Of a DNA stretch of 31,028 bases, positions 30,962 through 31,028 are shown one piece after another. Every line of letters starts with the position of its first letter. Position 1 is the first letter of the stretch. This DNA comes from a virus. Both the position numbers and the translations under genes were made by a program. The notes beneath the pieces were generated by a model, which did not search any database, had not been told where the DNA came from, and saw nothing but the letters and a program-made list of their open reading frames with translations. The DNA lies in the IMG/VR virus record IMGVR_UViG_3300034166_001631, positions 1 to 31,028 of that record; one strand, written 5' to 3'.

Positions 30962-31028
30962 GTGCAGTTTCGTTTCGATCGCTCCAGCATTACGGGCAAC
31001 TGGGTGGAGACCCCCGAGGGATTCCTGC
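30962..31028 (+). CDS. Start of a DUF2213-like phage head-maturation protein (cut by window end)
   Basis: Only 22 residues are present. GTG 30962 opens QFRFDRSSITGNWVETPEGF, which matches the typical beginning of DUF2213 proteins (often prohead-protease-like and placed before the major capsid gene). There is no clear ribosome-binding site. If correct, capsid genes lie just beyond the window. Confidence 0.5.
   Translation, partial: MQFRFDRSSITGNWVETPEGFL

Overview
This window is a GC-rich, gene-dense stretch that reads as a temperate tailed phage or prophage of a bacterium, most likely a high-GC unicellular cyanobacterium (Synechococcus/Cyanobium-like). The host guess rests on several GCGATCGC (HIP1) octamers (2507, 9680, 14539, 16362), on a compact RpoD-like sigma factor and on general composition. 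It is an inference. No rRNA, tRNA or ordinary housekeeping gene is visible. The element runs off both ends: the first gene is open from base 1, and a gene with a typical DUF2213-like beginning starts at 30962.

Left part (1-4016, + strand): the C-terminal part of a phage replication-organiser-like protein that contains a palindromic GC repeat cluster followed by an AT-rich tract (a lambda-O-like origin candidate), then small translationally coupled genes including a PolX-type nucleotidyltransferase. A minus-strand gene (3992-4879) encodes a zinc-ribbon protein resembling the C-terminal half of a serine recombinase. Packaging block (4882-8488, +): a ParB-like protein, a protein of repeated HTH units, a probable small terminase and a clear large terminase. 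Accessory block (8485-10908, +): very small coupled genes, an ASCH-like protein, a gene interrupted by an in-frame amber codon, and three successive genes that begin with the same 13 bases. Minus-strand block (10859-14126): winged-helix protein, N4/N6 DNA methyltransferase, coiled-coil protein, LexA-type HTH protein and a sigma-70 factor.

Head block (14164-19605, +): DUF1073-type portal with a C-terminal extension, a large polyvalent protein with an HExxH metallopeptidase domain, and a MuF minor head protein. Then come a minus-strand membrane/HTH protein, a large serine integrase (20224-21663) and a minus-strand operon (secreted protein, ASCH protein, coiled-coil protein). Tail/host-recognition block (23793-26882, +): baseplate-like protein, tail fibre, fibre-assembly-like protein and a LamG-like protein. 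Final block (26919-30586, +): small helical proteins and two more polyvalent proteins. A terminator, a minus-strand XRE repressor-like gene and the start of a DUF2213-like head-maturation gene close the window.

The strongest unexplained signal is a family of terminal motifs. The dodecamer L-x-x-R-[IL]-D-A-L-R-x-x-C sits at the N- or C-terminus of the polyvalent proteins, next to a cysteine module (C-x5-C-x3-C-x6-C followed by a basic helix) that occurs three times, the third copy broken by a frameshift. Because proteins of this class are thought to be packaged and injected with phage DNA, the motif is a candidate capsid-sorting or injection signal.
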